Source of the DNA: Trema orientale
Lineage: Eukaryota; Streptophyta; Magnoliopsida; Rosales; Cannabaceae
DNA length: 64,000 nucleotides
Direction: 5' to 3'
Assembly (NCBI GenBank): GCA_002914845.1
Contig: JXTC01000502.1
Location: 1-64,000, forward strand
The notes under the pieces were generated by a model. That model was not told the DNA's origin, made no database searches, and saw nothing but the letters and a program-made list of their open reading frames with translations. The first letter of the stretch is position 1. Every line of letters begins with the position of its first letter. The position numbers were made by a program, and so were the translations under genes. Below are positions 13,390 to 26,284 of the stretch, piece after piece.

Positions 13390-14319
13390 AAGAAGTAATA
13401 AGACGAACTAAGATAATAAAATATAAAATAAAATTGATTAATTTTTACATGAGAAACAAACAGATAATAAATAAAAGTTACAATTTATAATCTTGTCATG
13501 TAGATATCATAAAAATATAGAAATACATATAATTGTTATAATAGTAAGCTAACATTAAACTAAGAAAAGAAACATAAATTTAAATATGAAATTTATTACT
13601 GACTATTCTATTAAAATAATGTAAATCTATTATTCATAAGTTATACAATTTTATACTAGTTATTATAAAAGTCGTTAAAATATTATGAAGCTATTGTAGC
13701 TATAAACATATATATAAATTTTACTAATAGTATGATCTTAAAATTAAAAACACATGCAATATATGATTGATAACTATATAAAAGATAAACATATATAATA
13801 GCTATCTAGGGAAAATTTATGTTCCAACGTAAGAATTGTAAAAACTATTATATTAGGATTATAAATAACAACTTTGTTAAAGCCATGATCCAGCCATGAT
13901 TCAACAAGTAATAATAACTTATCTTCTGATAGTTTTACCTCACACAAAGAAATGATGGTAGGAGACTATTCGTGCTGATAACGTAATATGAAAATATAGT
14001 AAAGGACAAATACCATAAGAGAAAAGATAGGCAAAAGAGAGACAATAGAAATATAGCATACCCTTTTTATATATCTTCACAAGCTACGCACTTCTCTATT
14101 TATAGGCCAATGCTCATGAATATGAGGTAAACATAAAGTCATGAGTTACATAAGTTATAATGAAGTTAATATATGAATTATAACACTAATAAAAAAATGA
14201 CTTGAATAAGGGGGTTAAAGATAGTTTTAAGAGGGATGTTATCCAACTCAATATTCATATATGTAGGTTATGGAATACCAAAGATGGCATCCACTATTTA
14301 TTAGTTTTATAACAGGAGT

Positions 14320-14827
14320 AAATTTGTTCAAAATATAATACAAAATATAGAGAAATTTAGGTGAATGTCTAATATTTTAAATTTGATAAAGTAGATATCT
14401 ACTTTTTAAATTTTATAGCTAAATGTCCAAGTATATATATTTTTACACTAGGTAGATAAATATATCAACCAATTTCAATTAATGTATTGAGTATATAAAT
14501 TTTTATGCTTGATATATAATATTTTATATTTGGTATATAAATATATATACTGAACATTTTGCTATAACATTTAGAAAATAGACATTTACCTCAATTGAGC
14601 CCAAAAATTCGATCAATTTGCTATAAGACTCACAAATATATGTATAAAAAAAATAAATAATAATGCCTATTAATGTAGTAGCGGATTTCCCACAAAATTA
14701 GTGGTTAGTACAAATACATGTTTTCATAGCATTTAGTTAAATATAGATTTTTTTTTTCAGTTCGAATTATGTTGATTTTTAGGGTTGAAGTATACATTCC
14801 CTCCACTTAAAAACACAATAAAAAGTA
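14320..14827. other. Intergenic, AT-rich
   Basis: TATA-rich sequence without recognisable genes or clear repeats. Confidence 0.6.
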
Positions 14828-15305
14828 GGGTTTTTAGTGCCTGTGGACCCTGAAATTTTTAAAATGTGATAAATTCGTCCTTGAATTAAAAAAATGACCA
14901 ATTCGTCTTTAAATTTACAAGAATGCTACAATTTGGTCCAAATTGGAAACGGATTTTTGTTTTGTAACGGAGCTTCTGGATTCTTCTTTCTTTTGTAGGG
15001 GGTTTTTAGCACATTTAGTCCTTGAACTTTTTAAAAGGTGACAATTTCGTCACAACTTCATCTTTGAACTAAAAAAAAGTGATCAATTCGACCATGAATT
15101 TACAATAATAATACAATTTGTGACCTTTTAAAAAGTTCAAGGACCATAGGAACCATAAGCTCCGTTACAAAACAAACATCCGTTTACATTTTGGACCAAA
15201 TTGTAGCATTATTATAAATTCAAAGACCAATTTGTCACTTTTTTTTGTTCAAGTACTAAATTGTCACATTTTATAAAATTCTGGGACCACAGGAGCTAAA
15301 AACCC
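14828..15305. mobile_element. Long-TIR foldback MITE, Mutator-like in style
   Basis: The first 150 bp or so (GGGTTTTTAG onward) and the reverse complement of the last 150 bp align closely. Shared blocks include TGCTACAATTTGGTCC and GTTTTGTAACGGAGCTT. The 'constant-phrase' text about a value 'TTGAACTTT' is repeated again in the centre (15000-15150), so a partial second copy may be nested. Long TIRs of this type are common in non-autonomous Mutator-like elements. I could not fix a 9-bp target duplication. Confidence 0.7.
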
Positions 15306-16241
15306 AATAATAAAACCATTAGTATTAGTTCAGTTTAGAGTCGCTTAATCAAACCAAAACCTACGGAAACATAAGCAATTGGTTTACATCTAGAGTTTAC
15401 AAAAATTAAACCAAACATAATAAAGTAAACCAAAAAAAGTGGAAAAAACAAAAGTAAACCACTGGTTTATTTTTGAAAATTTTCATTTGAAAAAAAAAAA
15501 AAAGGAATAAAGCACTACTTCGAATTCTAGCTCATATTTCATTTGAAATTTTGAACTAAAATTTGAAACTAGTGGTTTACAGTAATTATTGTTCGTGCGA
15601 AATAAAAAAAACAAACAATGATTTCATTCCCTCTGTGTTCGTCTCCTTCCTCTCTCTTAGTTTACATATTCAATCCAAAAGACTTGCTCTATCTTTCTCT
15701 ACTTTTATTCAATCCAAAAGAGGAAGCCAGTTGAAGAAGCCAGACAACATAAGATTTTTAAGGCTGATCTTCCGCAATTTTTCGATTTAGAAGACTAGAA
15801 CTAGATGGCAACGTCAAGATCGATGAAGTAGCGGTGACTTTCCACGGCTTACTACAAAGACGAGTCTTCAAGCTACAACAAATCTCTAAACTATATACAT
15901 CACCTGAAGTGAGAGATTCAAGAGACAAGCAACTCAAACAAGTTATGGGTTTTGAAAATCAGATCATCAGTTTTTGCTAACCAGGACTCACTATCTCGTT
16001 GGTAATGACAATCGACACCCAATTATGAATTGCTATAAATATGACAATCTCAGTTTACACAGTTTGGAATCACATATGAACAAGTTTGCAGAGACATGTT
16101 CCTTAACTATCGTCATGGAAGGCTTTATAGCGTAATACATGATCACCATAGAATAGACTATAAATGTTTAATGATGACAACCTTGAAGGTAATAATCAGA
16201 ATCTACTATACTATGTAAACCAGGTAACCAGGGAAGAAGAA
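15306..16241. other. Intergenic, downstream of the first NPC1 gene
   Basis: No supported gene. From about 15960 onward the sequence resembles 21300-21480, downstream of the second NPC1 copy, for example CATGGAAGGCTT and the GACTATAAAT/GGCTATAAAT stretch. The NPC1 duplication therefore included this 3' flank. Confidence 0.6.
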
Positions 16242-19157
16242 TCAGTATGTCTCTACGTAGTTTCTGTTCCCAACAGTGACTCGGCTAGTGAGTGAAGGTC
16301 TCATAGTAACTATTGCCGACTCATTAGCTCCAGCTTTAAGAGCAGCCCTTCCTGCCTCCAGGAACCTCTTCACTGCATCCTCTGCATACTTGTTAGCTTC
16401 ACCCACAGTCATGCTTTCGCCAATGTTTGGGTATGTATTGAGCACGTAATCGCCATTGAGCTGAGATGCAAGCTGGATCATTTCTACTTGAAACTCTGAG
16501 AGCTTTGCATCTTCTTTTGGTCCCCAGGGCCTCAGTGATGTCTTCACCTCAGGAAGAGTTTCTGTATTCAGATTTCAGGATTTGAGTTCAAACTAAAGCA
16601 AGAAAACAGAATAATGCTTCCAAATGATGATACAATCATCAAGATAATCTTTCCGATTCTCTGAATGAGCCTTGCATCCAAAACTTTAGATTTTTAGTTT
16701 AACATATGTGGCCATGTGAATGTACAGAGCTCACCTCACACAGTCAGTAATGCAAATCTAACCGAACAATATTTCATGAAACACCAAGAACAGCCATTAG
16801 CTCATGGAGACAAGAGCAAACCTGGACAATCATCCCGTGGAGTGTCACGAAGATAGAAGTACTTTTCAAAAGTACCGGCCCATGCATCCCTTTTTGTTAA
16901 GAAGTTTGATTTCAGGTTGAAAAGCTTCTTCACAGTGGCAGGAACTGAAGAATGTTCAAATTGTGAATCGGGTGTTGGCCCAACTGGCTCATGGATCACT
17001 GCGCAAATTAATCCAAGAGTTAATCCACAAACAAAAGCTCAAACTTCCAGTTAAGTGAAAACAGAACAGGTTTGAAACTAGTATAATAACTTATTCTCCA
17101 AATTATTTGCTCAAAATTGTATCAGACAGGCGGTAGAAATAACACTAGTATTAGAACTATACAGATGGGAAAAGTAAAATATTGAAGGTCTCATTCTCTA
17201 AGGGGCAACGGGTTGCAAAAATAGTGCAGTTCTGATTGCAGATACAACCTCCGGTTCTGGGAAACCATGCATTGCAAAATACAAACCAAAGTCAATTGAA
17301 AATTGGCTGACACAATTTTGAGGTCAGAAACAAATTCAAGACAAAGAAGTCTAAAGCTTGGTTCACAGGTTGGGGTGTGACACTACCAATCGACATGCTT
17401 TTCGTAATCTAGTTTCACAATCCTCAAAACTAATCCAATTTTCCTTGTTTCTGTGAGCACATCAGGGTACACAAGTCTCCTTAGTAGCTAGCATATAACA
17501 ACTGAAAGTAATAACTACAAAAGAAGATAAGAAAAGAAAACAGAACGCTTCTCGTAATCATGCAAACCAGGCGAAATTTTTGTCCCTGGGGAAAAGAGTT
17601 GGTTGGTTGGTTGTACCTCTACATAACAGCTCAACAAATTAAAGTAACTATTAAACAAAGCAGACAATACAAGAAGCATAGCTGAAGCCTAAATTCCAAT
17701 TACGGGACTCAAGTAACCAGATATAACCTTTAGAAGACACAAATCACATATACAAAGTAAGACATTGTAACTCCATAGTACATGGTTCGGTAAATTCCAA
17801 CCAAAACCATGTCACAAGCCTCCAGAAAGTTTTCCCCTTTTCCCTATCTGACCACTCATCCTACCGTACTACAAATTTTCCCAAAATATTGCCTAGAGTG
17901 AGGCCAGTTAACTAGTAACTAGTACGGATCAAATTTCGATCAAAGAAAGCCAAAATGAGAAACAAACAACCTCAGACTACATAGCTCAGAAAACTGTTCA
18001 ACCATAAAACTACCAAGAATAACAACACTAAGCAAACAAACCCAGAACCAGAAAAACTCACCAGTGCCCTTATCAATCCACGGCGAAACAAGTATGGTCG
18101 GGACACGAACACCCAACCGGTCGAACCGGAAGTAATACGGGTCGGGCCCAACTATCCCATCCGGGCTGGGGACCCCAGTAACAGGGGTGGGAACATGGTC
18201 ATAGAAGCCCCCATGCTCGTCATAGGTGATCAACAAGGCCATCTCTTTCCACTGAGGACTTTTCCTCAGAGTCTCATAGACCTCCTTCACGAACTTCTGC
18301 CCAATTGCCACGTCATGCGAGGGGTGGTCGTCGTTGGCCGGAAAAAGGTTAACGTCGAAGTAACGCTGCTCGACGACGACGTAATTGGGTAGCTTTCCCA
18401 ACATGGCGTGGAGCTTGAATTTCAGAGCGTAGCTGTGAAACTTAACCAAGTGTTTCAGCTTTCTGAGGCTCTTGAAGAAAAGGGTCGCCGGGATATTCTG
18501 GTAATATATCCCAAAGGTGAGGCCATTCTCGTCCAGGGAGTCGAAAATCGTTTTCTGAGGGAAGCCATTGATGAGGTCCTTCCGTACGTTGCTCATGGCG
18601 CCGTGAGAAGTCGCCGAGTGGACGTAGAACCGATTCGGCTGAGTCGACGCGGGCACCGACGCGAACCACCGGTCAAACACGGCGAACTCGTTCGCTAACT
18701 CAGTATAAACCGGTAAGATTTCCGGTTTGAACCCACTCATGACGGTCTTCGACATCCCAGGGGTCATGCTCTCCGCTTGCTGAGCGAACCCGTTCATCCG
18801 GGGCGGGTTATCGGTATTGTTCGACCCGAATATCTGTTCCCGAATCGCCTGAAACGAGTGGCCCGGGTCCGAGTCGATGAACAGCGCGTCATCGGAGACG
18901 AAGACTTTGGGCGAGTCCGGGTCAGCGACCGAAACCCGGTTCGATTCTTCTCCCGTCAGTCCATCGATTTCGGGTCGGGTCGATTTGAGCCAGCCGAGGA
19001 CGTGGTCGAAGGAGCGGTTTTCCATGACCAAAACGACAACGGTTTTGATGGGTCCTTCGATTTCGTGCTTTTTGCCAAATTTAACCTCAAGGGACTGAGA
19101 AGACACCAGTAGATAGAGGAAGAAAATAGAGACGACGGGTAGTCGCCGGAAACCCAT
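16242..19157 (-). CDS. NPC1: Non-specific phospholipase C, NPC1 type (copy a)
   Basis: It hydrolyses membrane phospholipids to diacylglycerol and a phosphorylated head group. Coding exons are 19157-18062, 16998-16822 and 16561-16242, all with GT-AG borders and phase-1 junctions, giving 530 aa (Arabidopsis NPC1 is about 533). Residues 1-22 form a signal peptide. The family motifs are intact: ENRSFDH (46-52), [13 protein letters not shown] and DEHGGFYDH (about 313-321). The sequence follows NPC1 rather than NPC2-NPC6 throughout, for example '[16 protein letters not shown]' and the C-terminal '[17 protein letters not shown]' block. The start is the ATG directly before the signal peptide. It forms a head-to-tail pair with 21495-23869, with the same intron positions. 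No damage is seen. NPC1 is reported to act in the secretory system and in heat tolerance; this copy's role is inferred. Confidence 0.95.
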
Positions 19158-20160
19158 TTCCGGTGACCGGAGCGAGGGAACCCTGGTCAGAGAGGCAAAG
19201 GAGGAAACTTTGTCTGGTTGGGAAAGGTAAAGAGTCTCTTAATGGAATATTTTAAATAAGACAAGAAAATGAAGATAGGACCTTTAAGTTGTTGTGGTAT
19301 ATGCTTTTTGAATAAGGAATTTTATTTATTTAATATTTCCAATTCTTGCTTTTTATTGTTATTATCGTTGATGACGTTGCTTGTTATTATGATATAACGA
19401 GTAAGAATTGGAGGAACTGAGGGAGTATTGATCTTGCTAAGTTTCAGACGCCTTGAAGCAAGGTGGATAAGAAAATAGATTAGAATTTTCAACAACTATT
19501 GATAGACGCCAAAAAAGAAGAAAAGAGGGATAATGATTTTTCTTTATCTTAGAAGACTTTTCAACCAAATTAGCAAGCACAATTATTCACATAGAATAAA
19601 AATCTAACAGTGTGTCATTTAAGCCATTTAAAACCCACTATTATCCGACTTTTTTTTTTTCAACTGTCAACTTTAATACATAGACAGAAGGATGAAAATC
19701 TTACTTCAAAAATCTTATATCATTAAGTTGCTTCGTGACTAGCCAAAGCACCTTTGTGAGAAAAATTGTCCACCCGACTGAAAACGATATCATCACCACA
19801 ATACAAAAGAAAACTTCGAAGTCTTCACTTGAATTTGGAAGAATTTGCAAAATAAATAAATAGGGTACTTACAAAATCTAGTATTGGTGTGCAATGATTA
19901 AATGCTCGGCCCCTAGAAAGCTTCATAGGTCTTAAAGCTTCACCACACCACTTATGTTGGCAAATAGAGCACAATATGGGGCACCTGTTGGCTATGACAC
20001 CAAATAGTAATGGAGATGTGAGGCATACCTGCAATATTTCTAAGTCATATCTACCACTGTGTGGTGCTTCGAACCATACGTGCATTTTAGCGTTTTCTAG
20101 TAAAAATACCCTGCAAGAAAATTGTGTGGATGCCTCACAGGAGAAAAGTTTCTTAGTTGC
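19158..20160. other. Intergenic between NPC1a and a villin fragment
   Basis: It contains the NPC1a promoter side (minus strand, AT-rich from 19230) and unrecognised sequence. I see no supported gene. The open frame near 19825-20163 has no family match that I recognise and partly overlaps the flank of the villin fragment. Confidence 0.5.
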
Positions 20161-20940
20161 CATCTTACTCGATAAAAGAAGGAAGGGACATCTTTAGCTT
20201 GTGTTGTTTAATCTAGGAAGCTGTAGAACTCTCCTTTTTGTCATTCCAAATTCGGCTTCAAACTCATCTGATAGATATGCCTAAAACCCACCAGAAGCAG
20301 TAAATTGAATATAGTAACTAGTTCACTGATAGATAAGTGGGGGAAAAAAAGGTATGGGAAGAAACTGATACGAGCATGGAATGAATATAGCAATAAGTAA
20401 CATCTCTAATGCATGATATGTCAAAAGAAAAAGAAAACGATTAGACCTGAGGCTCTTTAGATGAGTACCAAGGAGAATTACCTCTCTTTTGTCAAATGGG
20501 AATATTGACAAGCTTCTGCCACTGCCAGCTTCATTCCATCAGGCTGAGCAGTGATCTATTTCTCACAAGGTGATATTATCTCCACTGTTAGAGACCCTAC
20601 ATATCCCAACAAGAGGAATAATTTATAAACAAATAACTTCTCAAACTACCGCAAGTTCAGATGAAATGCGAGAAGGTGAAGAGACTGTCGAGTGGTCTGT
20701 GTACTGGAATCAGTTGTTTTGTAAAACTTCATCCACAAACTTAGGCTCCTTAGTTACTAGGAATAACATGATGAGGAGACTCGGAAATGAGTTTCCCGAC
20801 AGTTTGAATCGAACTGAATTGGAGGTTAGTTGATGGAGACTTTCAATTTGAGCTTGAAGCATTGGATGCAGGAACTGCACGAGTTAAAGAATGAACTTGA
20901 AGCATTGGATGCAGGAACAGCAAGAGTTAAAGAATAAGAG
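20160..20940 (-). pseudogene. Decayed 3' fragment of a villin gene (fragment C)
   Basis: The minus strand between 20180 and 20310 still reads as a villin headpiece: a 'AYLSD.FEAEFGMTKR' region follows an acceptor-like CTAAAACC. Codons are missing, and the '[10 protein letters not shown]' stretch is disrupted. Farther right, 20500-20600 matches the penultimate coding exon of VLN1 with a large internal deletion, and 20650-20930 matches the linker exon. A local duplication repeats 'TTGAAGCATTGGATGCAGGAAC'-type text near 20845-20935. This is the most decayed of the three villin 3' ends. It lies between the two NPC1 genes, in the same relative position that the intact VLN1 would hold after an NPC1 gene. 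Confidence 0.8.
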
Positions 20941-21494
20941 GAGAATAAATCATCAGATCGTGGTTACATAACATTTTGGCTTAGATTAGCTTGTAGTAAT
21001 ACATTTCTATTTTTAGCAGGAAGAGCTACCTGTCAATTTTTTTCTGGTACAGGAAATAAAGTGAGCAATGGGCCATGAGTTAGCTTGTTTTGTTTTGTCC
21101 TAAAAAACATGACCAAAATTTTAGAGCCATTTCTGTAAACCTCGTATATTGAGAAATGTTAGCCCATCAATAACATTCTACTCGACTGGATAATATATTG
21201 AGGTTCAACTGTTGAAGGGACAATGACAGAAAAATACTTGTGTCAACTAGAAGAAGATACGGGATTTCCAAAATAAGATAATCAGTTTCAGCTCAATTAA
21301 GACTTACTATCTAGAAGATAATGACACCCAGCTATGAGTGGGTATTGATGTGAAAATTTTACACAATTCCATAACTAATACCATGGAAGGCTTCTAATAG
21401 CCTAAATGATCATCAACATAGGCTATAAATATTTACAGAGGGACATTTCGAAGGTAATAATCAGTATCTACAATAGGTGACTGGGGAGGAAGGG
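20941..21494. other. 3' flank of NPC1b
   Basis: Non-coding. The part from about 21300 on resembles the 3' flank of NPC1a. The rest has no recognisable feature. Confidence 0.5.
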
Positions 21495-23869
21495 TCAATA
21501 TGTCTCTAAGTAGTTTCTGTTACCCCCAACGGTAATTCGGCTAGTGAGTGAAGGTCTCATAGTAATTAGCGTCGACTCATTAGCTCCAGCTTTAAGAGCA
21601 GCCCTTCCAGCCTCCAGGAACCTCTTCACTGCATCTTCTGCATACTTGTTGGCTTCACCCACTGTCATGCTTTTGCCGATATATGGGTAAGTATTCAGCA
21701 CATAATCGCCGTTGAGCTGAGATGCGAGCTGGATTAGTTCAACTTGAAACTCTGAGAGCCTTGCATCTTCTTTGGGTCCCCAGGGCCTCAGTGATATCTT
21801 CACCTCAGGAAGAGTTACTGTATGCAAATTTCAGGATTTGAATTGAATTACTTAATCTGTAAAACAAAATAATGCTTCCAAACAATGATATATATGACCC
21901 TTGCATCTAAAGTATAACCTTTAATCTTAAGTAACAAATGTGGCATGTGAATATAATTAGCTCACATGGTCAGTAACATAGAAGTTAAGCAGACAGCTAT
22001 TGAATTTTCATAAATCCAACAGAACAACGTTTCGTGAAACAGCTAGAAAAAAGCAACCCTTCGTCACTAATGCTGGTGAAGACTAGAGCAAACCTGGACA
22101 ATCATCGCGTGGAGTGTCACGGAGGTAGAAATAATTCTCAAAAGTACCAGCCCATTTGTCCCTTTTCGTTAAGAAGTTTGATTTCATGTTGAAAAGCTTC
22201 TTCACAGTGGCAGGAATTGAAGAATGTTCAAACTGTGAGTGTGGTGTTGGCCCAACTGGTTCATGGATCACTGCACCAAGCAAAGGTTTGACAAGAGTTT
22301 AGCAAACTTATTCTCCAAATTACTCCCTCAAATTTGTATCAGAAAGAAAACTAGCATTAGGACTACAAAGTACGGAAGATTTCATTCTCTAGAGGCACAA
22401 TGGGCTATAAACTAGTGTACATCTGATTGCTGATACAACCTCTGGTTTTGGGAGACCACGTTTAAGCAAGGTCAAGTTAGTCAGCTGAAAATTAGCTGAC
22501 ACAGTTTTGAGGTCAGATAAAAACTCAAGAGAATGAAAGTTTAAAGCTTGATCCACTAGTTGGTGTGTGAGTGAGTGATTACTAACATGCATTTATAATC
22601 AAATTTTACAATCCTCAAAACTAATCCCAACATATTGCCTATCTCCAAATAGCGGGGCCATTTTACCCAGTAATACTAATTAACCTCCAGAAACTGTTCA
22701 AGTACAAAACTAGCCACCAAGACTACCATTAAGCAAAGCAATCAAACCCAGAAGCAGAAAAACTCACCAGTGCCTTTATCAATCCACGGCGAAACAAGTA
22801 TAGTCGGGACACGAACACCTAACCGGTCAAACCGGAAGCTAAACGGGTCGGACCCGAATATCCCATCCGGGCTGGGGACCCCAGAAACAGGGGTGGGAAC
22901 ATGGTCATAGAACCCACCATGCTCGTCATAGGTGATCAACAAGGCCATCTCGTTCCAATGGGGACTTCTCCTCAATGTCTCGTAGACCTCCTTCACGAAC
23001 TTCTGCCCAATTGACACGTCATGCGAGGGGTGGTCGTCGTTGGCCGGAAAGTGCTCAACGTCGAAGTAACGCTGCTCGACGACAACGTAATTGGGAAGCT
23101 TTCCAAGCATGGCGTGGAGCTTGAATTTCAAATCGTAGCTGTGAAACTTGACCGAGTGCTTGAGCTTTCTGAGGCTTTTATAAAACAGGGTCACGGGGAC
23201 ACTCTGGTAATATATCCCAAAAGTGAGGGCGTTCTCGTCCAAGGAATCGAAAATCGTTGTCTGAGGGAAGCCATGGATGAAGTTCTTCTTCCACTCGTTG
23301 ATGGTGGCGCCGTGAGAGGTCGCCGAGTGGACATATAACCGGTTCGGCAGAGTCGACGCGGGCACCGACGCGAACCACCGGTCGAACACGGCGAACTCGT
23401 TCACTAACTCAGCATAAACAGGTACAAATTCCGGTTTGAACCCGCTCATGACGGTCTTCGACAACCCAGGGCTCATGCTCTCTGCCTGCTGAGCGAACCC
23501 GTTCATCCGGGGCGGGTTGGCGGAGCTATCTTCCGACCCGAATATCTGTTCCCGGATATCCTCAAACGAGTGGCCGGGGTCGGCATCGACGAACAATGCG
23601 TCGTTGGAGACAGAGACTCTTGGGGAGTCCGGGTCGGAGACCGAAATCGGGTTTGATTCTTTGCCCGTTAATCCGTCGATTTCGGGTCGGGTCGATTTGA
23701 GCCAGCCGAGAACGTGGTCGAAGGAGCGGTTCTCCATGACCAAAACGACGACGGTTTTGATGGGTCCTTTGATTTTGTGCTTTCTGCGAAATTTAACATC
23801 AAGGGACTGAGAAGACACCAAGAGATAGAGGAAGAAAATGGAGACGATGGGTAGTCGCCGGAAACCCAT
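21495..23869 (-). CDS. NPC1: Non-specific phospholipase C, NPC1 type (copy b)
   Basis: It has the same reaction and architecture as the 16242-19157 copy. Coding exons are 23869-22768, 22270-22094 and 21817-21495, again GT-AG with phase-1 junctions, giving 533 aa, the length I recall for Arabidopsis NPC1. The signal peptide and the motifs [15 protein letters not shown] and DEHGGFYDH are intact. The T-x-P-N-R motif is TLPNR here against TQPNR in copy a; the changed residue is the variable position. An in-frame ATG 33 bp upstream (23902) would add 11 residues. I chose 23869 because copy a and NPC1 start there. By eye the copies are about 85% alike in exon 1, most different around residues 70-110 and 190-215. 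Both copies look functional. Confidence 0.95.
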
Positions 23870-24739
23870 TTCCGGTGACCGGGGCCAGGAAGAATTGGTC
23901 ACAGGGGAAACGGGAAACTTTGTCTGGTAAGGACCGAGGTGTGGATTCTTTGGAATATATTGTAAAGAATAATGCTACTGGCACCACTAGTCCCAACACA
24001 CACCGCATGACATATTAGTTTCTCAATAATTAATCATAAAAACAATTTAGACGAGACTAACGTGAAATCTAAATTATTAATTAAAATTATTCAATTATAG
24101 AAAAATACATCAGTGTGATGACGTGTTCATAGTATTAGTCTATTGTATTTGCAGTTTCGACTGGACATAGTTGAGTCATCTAAACTAGCCTGAACGGACT
24201 GATCAAACTTGATGTGAGATTTTTTTTCAACAAACGGTGTTTTCCGTGCCAATTTTGGGCTTGAAATCAGCGTTTAAGTGTTTGATTTTGATTTTTCTTT
24301 AAAAAGAAAAAAATCAACTTTTAAACAACATTTCTTTAGAGATTTAAACAACATTTTAATGTGAAGAAAATGTTATTGAAGTAATTACCAGTTTTAAAAG
24401 ATTATAGAACTTAAAAAAAAAAAAAAGAAAAAACAACAACAACAACATTTCATAAAGAAAATGTTATTCAAGTAATTACCAGTTTTAAAAGATTATGGAA
24501 CTTCAAAAAAAAAAACTTAAAATTATAACTTTAACACTCCAAGAAATGATTAACCGAAACTTAAAAACCCTTAAATTGTTTCTTCCTCATAATTTTTCAT
24601 ATATTGTTATGTTTTTTCTCCTTATGAAAACAAAAAAAAAAAAAAAAAAAAAAAAAAAACTACTCTCTTGTCGTAATCTATAATGATATAATAATAAGGC
24701 CTTTTAATACAAAATCTCTCCTAAACTTGGAATAAAACT
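23870..24739. other. Intergenic upstream of NPC1b
   Basis: It holds the NPC1b promoter side. A MITE-like stretch starts AATGCTACTGGCACC near 23972, but its ends are not convincing. A local duplication of about 55 bp is present: GAAAATGTTATT..AGTAATTACCAG occurs at about 24365 and 24460. A poly-A run lies at 24630-24658. No gene. Confidence 0.5.
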
Positions 24740-25100
24740 CAATTTTTTGGAACAAAACTCTCTGAAGTCCCCTAATATTAGTTCTGTTAAGAAAAGAAAG
24801 TTGTTTCTATTAGTTTCTTTTATGGTTAAGTCCTCGTTCTTTTATTTGTGGTTTTTAGATTTTCATTCTTATATTTTTGTCTCACATTAATCCTTTTTAA
24901 TCTTTTTTCTCCAAAATTGCCATTAATTACTTAGTCAAAAGGTGCTCATCTCAACAAAGGTAAAATTGAAAAAAAAAATTATTATTTATTGAAAAAACAA
25001 AAAAGAGTTGAATTATCGGTTTCGTTCAAAACAAAGGTAAGAAAATTGGAAAATTTTATATGGTTCAAATATAAATCTACTTTAGTTGAAGCATTCATAT
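24740..25100. repeat. Direct repeat, left copy (pairs with 26285-26640)
   Basis: About 360 bp share order and text with 26285-26640: CCTAATATTAG, GGTTAAGTCC, GTGCTCATCTCA and TTTTATATGGTTC blocks. Divergence is high. The copies are about 1.5 kb apart. They could be old LTRs or a local duplication, and no coding sequence lies between them. Confidence 0.6.
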
Positions 25101-26284
25101 ATTTAAAAAGAGGTTTATGAATACTTTGATCAAATTAAATCCATGTTATAACCATATGAAATTTTGGTAATATATGTCCCATAAAGTTACACGAGTATCA
25201 GCAAAAAGAAACAAACTAAATAAAAGAAACAAAACAATTTTTTTTAAAAAAATATAATAAAAAAACTTAAGCAAGCAGCTCAGGAAGTGGAATGGCACAC
25301 TCCCAAAATGATGTATGCTTCTATTATACTATAATAAAGTAAAAACATCTATAAATTAATACTTTGGAACTATGTAAAATTATTATTTTAAAGAGGTTAT
25401 TTATTAATTTAAAAGAGTAATATGAGTTTAATACCTGTATTTTTTTTAAATATATGTTATATTTATTTAAAAAAAAAATAGATGCAATCAAAGTTTATAT
25501 GTGTAATGCAAAGAAATCTAAAATTTAACATGTATATGTATATGAGTTAATACATATTATTTGTACATAAATAAAATTCTAAAAGTTAATTTTCAATGTA
25601 CATCAAAAAGTTAAGAAGTAAATATATATATAAGATAAATATAATTTTAAAATTTAATACTATATAAAATATAGCATTTTAAGATGTTTCACATCTATTG
25701 AGCATAACCTCTATAAATAGTTATTTTTTTTACTTCTAAAATCTAAATCATTATATATAGATTCTAAATCATATACAGAATGTGTTGTATGCATTGCAAA
25801 AATTAGAGATGAGACTGAGTTAAATTTAAGTATAAATAATAAGCAAACAACTTTGGCTGCTTTGAAAAAAAACTGAATTAAGAAAATAGAAGTCATCTAG
25901 AAAAATCTCATTAGTGTTATTTCTTTTATATATTAAACTAGTTATTAATTTATATATTCAATGGTTCTAAAGAACTATAAAAAAATTAATATCTTATGCA
26001 ATATTAATTTAGTATATTGACTAAGTTAGGAGCAAAAGATTTTATTATTTAACCGAGATTTTCAATTTATCGAACATTAATTTATTGAGATTTTACTATA
26101 CATGTGTATGTAAATATATATTTTATATTTATCATTGGCTCAACTTATTGAGAACTGAGAAGTAGTATTGAAGATTTGGGAAGGGAAACTATCTATTAGC
26201 ACTAAATTTTAGATTTCAAAACGTTAGAGATAAGTAATCTTATAAAACCTATAAAAGTCCAGCACTTAATTTAACCCAATTAAC
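25101..26284. other. AT-rich spacer between direct repeats
   Basis: Very AT-rich, with many short A and T runs. I recognise no gene or element. Confidence 0.5.

Larger units (their letters stand above)
7943..14314 (-). mobile_element. Ty1/Copia LTR retrotransposon, full length but broken
   Basis: The two LTRs are 7943-8275 (3' LTR) and 13984-14314 (5' LTR), about 333 and 331 bp and roughly 95% alike by eye. Read on the minus strand they start TGTTATAAAAC and end TCATATTA. The target duplication GGAGT lies on both sides (7938-7942 and 14315-14319). A polypurine tract (minus GGGGGAG) adjoins the 3' LTR, and a primer-site-like CGTTATCAGCACG follows the 5' LTR. Internal order is gag, protease, integrase, RT, RNase H, which is the Copia order. 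The coding region is interrupted in roughly five to ten places, so it cannot move by itself. LTR similarity suggests an insertion a few million years old. Confidence 0.93.

Noticed and set aside
15563-15790. 75-codon plus-strand frame
   Set aside because: Low-complexity Ser/Phe-rich translation with repeated 'IQSKR'; no family and no splice context.
18195-19112. Several plus-strand open frames over NPC1a (and similar ones over NPC1b)
   Set aside because: They are antisense shadows of GC-richer exon 1; the minus-strand product is a clear NPC1.
19825-20163. 112-codon minus-strand frame starting 'MATKKLFSCEAST'
   Set aside because: It overlaps sequence next to the decayed villin fragment, similar to text downstream of the 28-kb fragment. 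No domain is seen.
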